Positions 60,901 to 64,000 of a stretch of 64,000 bases of DNA are shown here, piece by piece. The notes beneath the pieces were generated by a model. The model saw only the letters and a list, made by a program, of their open reading frames with translations, ran no database searches and was not told the origin of the DNA. Made by a program: the position numbers and the translations under genes. This stretch comes from Emergomyces orientalis (Eukaryota; Ascomycota; Eurotiomycetes; Onygenales; Ajellomycetaceae). Position 1 is the stretch's first letter, and each line of letters begins with the position of its first letter. The stretch spans positions 248,001 to 312,000 of the forward strand of contig MOWL01000068.1 of assembly GCA_002110485.1 (NCBI GenBank). The letters run 5' to 3'.

Positions 60901-63745
60901 AGCATATCCATCATTTGATGCAAAACAAGTCTAAGTCTCCCTCATCTTCGACTATTTACTCAAATTCAAGTATCCATTGCGAGGCTGACAGAAAACGATT
61001 GTTGTGACCACAGACCTAACAAGTTACAGCAACGAGAATGACTGCTTATCATCTTATTCATCGGATTGTTGAATAAATATTTTGCGCTGCTGATCAATGA
61101 TTCACATAACACCAAGGAACTAATCATCCACGCTGGAGATTTTACACATTATTATCCCTCTTTCTCCAGTAGTGTGGACTATCCCCTTGCCCGCCCAGTT
61201 TCGCTAGAAAATTGTCAAAGCGATCCTGGCCTGAACGCATCGACATCGACCAGGGAATCGAGAGTCGCGCCAATTTTGGGTATTTATTTAACTCTTTTTG
61301 GCCAGATCAATATATCCTCCCGAACCACCACCTGTTGTGTGGGACTGCAAAAGCTGCGTGATTTTTCTGTTTTTGCTGGGCGCATCCTAGCTTCTGCGAC
61401 CTCAACCCCCAGCCCAAGATCCTGGCGCACCCTTGTGACTCCACCACCAGCGCATCCCGCCCTTGCTTCCCGACATGGTACAGATTTTTAGCCCCTTCTG
61501 AACTGGCCCAAGACTTGAAGAACCAGCATAATCTAGCTCTCTTGTGGAGAGCCCTGCCCCGTTTCAGCTGCATCGACCCGTTAATGCATATGCGAGTGTG
61601 CGAGTCGGCGACAAGATGGATCCACGCCACGGATCCTATCCTGGAGCCCATCAGCGACGCCAAACCATCTACAGTCTAGCTTGCCGCCTCTACTACTCTG
61701 CGGAGGTCCAGCCAAGAAACTCCCCATCAAGTGCTCAAGAATGACAAAATTGTAATAAAAGTTCCATTTTTTTCCCTTTCGGACTCTTGCCTGCATTACG
61801 AGAATATTTTGGAAGGTCCACAAAAAGTACACCCTCCACACGCGTGGAATACATGATGGAACTGCGTCCATCACACTTCGGAACTGGCAGATGCCTGTTT
61901 AGTATGTACAGTACATGTACAGTACATCACAAGGCGTGAAAGTCCGTTCGGGCTGGACTAACTTTTCTGAGAATCCTGCCCTCCTTGGGAGCATAGACCC
62001 TGCCCCGTGCCAAGTGGCTCCAGCCATTTCTTCTTTCAGCAGTGGGCTGGCTGATGGGTTTATTGTTCATTTAGATTCTTGAGAGATTTCAGTGACATCC
62101 CTCAAGCACAGGGTACAATTGTGCTATCCGGTCTACATTGAAGAGACGGTCTCATGCCATACTGGGCTTGGCCGACCTGACTGCTCAGCCTGACTTGAAC
62201 TTAGTGGTGAATCGCCGCGTATATTTCGGCTTTTGTCGAAGGGTGCCCAAGCCCGCGCAACGCCAGCAGTACCTTGTACGTACAGGGTGATTTGTAGAGA
62301 TACACATGCTGTGCTGAGTTGCACGGATAGATCAGAGGGTAAGGGCGTGTAGCGTGTCGTGCGGCTCGCTCCTTGACCGCCAGGAACTAGTTAGTCCCAA
62401 CAACCTTGAAAGCCTGGGGAGTGGGTGGCGTATGAAGGTGGTACATATACGGTGTTAACGAGTACTTTCTTCCTAATAACGTTTCTGTTTTCATTTTCAA
62501 TTTTTTTGGACACCCGCCGGAGGTTGAGGTGGGAAAGAAAGATATGCGAAACACCCACCAGGTTGAGCTTCTGTCTCCTAGATTCCCAACCACAAGTCAA
62601 CGCATGTTTCCGCCCTTATATATTCTTGGCCTTCACCGAGCTGTTCGATATGCTATATGCTATATATATACTCGCTTAGATATAGTAACCTGGTTCTTGA
62701 CACGCCGAATGGTCGCAAGTTGTTCTTCCTTGACAACCTGTAGTTTTCGTGGTACCGTTTCCTCTATATTATCCTTCTCTTTTCTCGTACAGGCACATCA
62801 TACTATTATTGGAGGCATGATTAAGGAGATTTCGCGAGGACGAAAACCTGGCATCGACTAAAGCCGGTTTTCTCCCGGACATTTTTGGAAATGTTTAACC
62901 CAGAGGTAGCACACTGTGTATTTATGTCCATAGGCAAGCCCGTCTGACGCTTGAAATGTGTATATCATCCTCCTGTACACATCTATGTACCCATACACAG
63001 CCCACGGCATTTTGGATGAGGGCGATTTTTGTTCTGATGTTAAAAGGTGTTCGATGGGTACTTTTACTCGTGAACTTGTGTCACGCGGACCTCCCGCCCG
63101 GATTCAAGAAGGGAGGAAATGCAATATGTTTATATGCGTGAAATTGATATTATCTTTTGGCCTGTTGCCACTAATTATGTGGTAGGAATATATGATATGG
63201 AATTATATGCCTTGGATATTGTCCAAACTTCACCCTATTTTCGACTCACTAACTACTAGAATTGACGGTTGTGTGTGTCAAAAAGCAGAGTGTCATTTCG
63301 CGCATGTTTCCCTTTGATGCCTAATTCAAGGTAGGTCACTCTCTATGGTCAGTTTGGGGCGTGATAGTTTTATATTCATCGAAAAAAGAAATATAGTCGT
63401 CCAGAAACCATTATTATAGCAAAAAGAATCTAATGTGCTCGTACGTAGCCCACGTTGACATGTTAGATCTGTGTTCATTGTCACATCGATGTATAATTTA
63501 AAATTTATTGTTGAATTTTGTATTTCTCTACGATGAATGAGGAGAACAGTTACATATAAAAGGGGTAAAGTCGTATGCTCTCTCATTGCCCTTGATTAAA
63601 TGTCCTTTGAACATGCAATTCAATTATCCAGAAACTAAAACGTCTATGCCAAAAAGCAACGAGTTGACAGCTAGAGTAAAAAAAAACAAAAAAAAAGCCC
63701 CATAAACAACTTAAATCAGTGATTACGGCGCTGTTCATCAGCAAT
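48901..63745. other. Gene-poor region far upstream of stuA
   Basis: About 15 kb in which I recognise no protein family and no RNA gene. Open frames are all under about 150 codons and overlap each other on both strands (for example 53753-54040 minus, 54484-54813 minus, 60015-60458 minus, 61066-61491 plus). Microsatellites: GGGAA near 50289-50319, AGAGA near 50676-50703, GAAA at about 54925-54960, AAATA at about 57702-57728. Multiple GTACTGTAC and TACGGAGTA words occur. It could hold long non-coding transcripts or decayed genes; sequence alone cannot tell. Confidence 0.5.
54925..54961. repeat. GAAA tetranucleotide microsatellite
   Basis: About nine tandem GAAA units within the gene-poor region upstream of stuA. 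Confidence 0.85.
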
Positions 63746-64000
63746 ATGGAGATTAAAGAGGTGCGAGGAGTATCGATCAGCTCAACAATGGTGGTACACG
63801 GGCAGATCGTAAGATATGCTCTCCGGCGTTACCATGAAGGTATTGTTGACCCAGATGCGATTTTGAGAAACCGGCAAAACCATGGTTCCCTGACAAAATT
63901 CTTGAGTTACCCGAAGAACGCGCGAGTGTTTATTGACCCGGTTCACCTTAATAAGGGAACCAAAAAAAAGGATGTAGACTTGGGATGTAGTTTTTACCGA
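63746..64000 (+). CDS. Open frame truncated by the window edge, unidentified
   Basis: An ATG at 63746 opens 85 codons that reach the last base without a stop. Composition is balanced and protein-like (VVHGQIVRYALRRYHEG, KFLSYPKNARVFIDPVH) and not low-complexity, unlike neighbouring frames. The frame is also open a little upstream of the ATG. No family recognised. It may be the first exon of a gene continuing to the right, a transposon fragment or chance; 85 open codons alone are weak evidence. Confidence 0.35.
   Translation, partial: MEIKEVRGVSISSTMVVHGQIVRYALRRYHEGIVDPDAILRNRQNHGSLTKFLSYPKNARVFIDPVHLNKGTKKKDVDLGCSFYR

Overview
This is a stretch of a filamentous ascomycete nuclear genome. 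Short introns (about 54-130 nt, most with CTAAC/CTGAC-like branch sites), long intergenic regions, abundant microsatellites and the gene set (Ras2/RasB GTPase, StuA APSES regulator, NIPA transporter, patatin-like protein) all fit Eurotiomycetes. The style of the StuA protein, the degenerate small kinase and the long regulatory deserts suggest the order Onygenales, probably family Ajellomycetaceae. That placement is inference; species cannot be fixed from the window. All gene models were spliced by hand from reading frames and splice signals, and every exon junction keeps frame.

Left third (1-26 kb): a Ras2-type GTPase (+, 2822-3620); an acetyl/propionyl-CoA synthetase-like enzyme (+, 6152-8504) ending tail-to-tail with an ACS-family (Dal5-like) MFS transporter (-, 8945-10644); a secreted GPI-type cell-wall protein (-, 12620-14765) with eleven near-identical 63-bp repeats; mitochondrial serine hydroxymethyltransferase (+, 19833-21701) tail-to-tail with a MOSC/molybdenum-cofactor-type protein (-, 22464-23903); and an APH-fold phosphotransferase-like protein (-, 24502-25458).

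Middle (26-32 kb): an accessory-looking island between two divergently oriented tRNA-Lys(TTT) genes. It holds a small secreted eight-cysteine protein whose second exon is hidden behind an intron (-, 27400-27813) and a decayed protein-kinase copy (-, 30656-31445).

Right part (32-64 kb): a patatin-like protein whose catalytic serine appears to be replaced by glycine (+, 33690-36195); a NIPA-type magnesium transporter with a very long disordered tail (+, 37801-40670); and convergent to it stuA (-, 43624-45827). Upstream of stuA lie about 18 kb with no recognisable gene, containing polypurine tracts and two short words (GTACTGTAC and TACGGAGTA) repeated far more often than expected. An 85-codon open frame runs off the right edge.

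The genes are ordinary one-gene transcription units, not a biosynthetic cluster. The only functional pairing the layout suggests is the convergent acyl-CoA synthetase and anion transporter.
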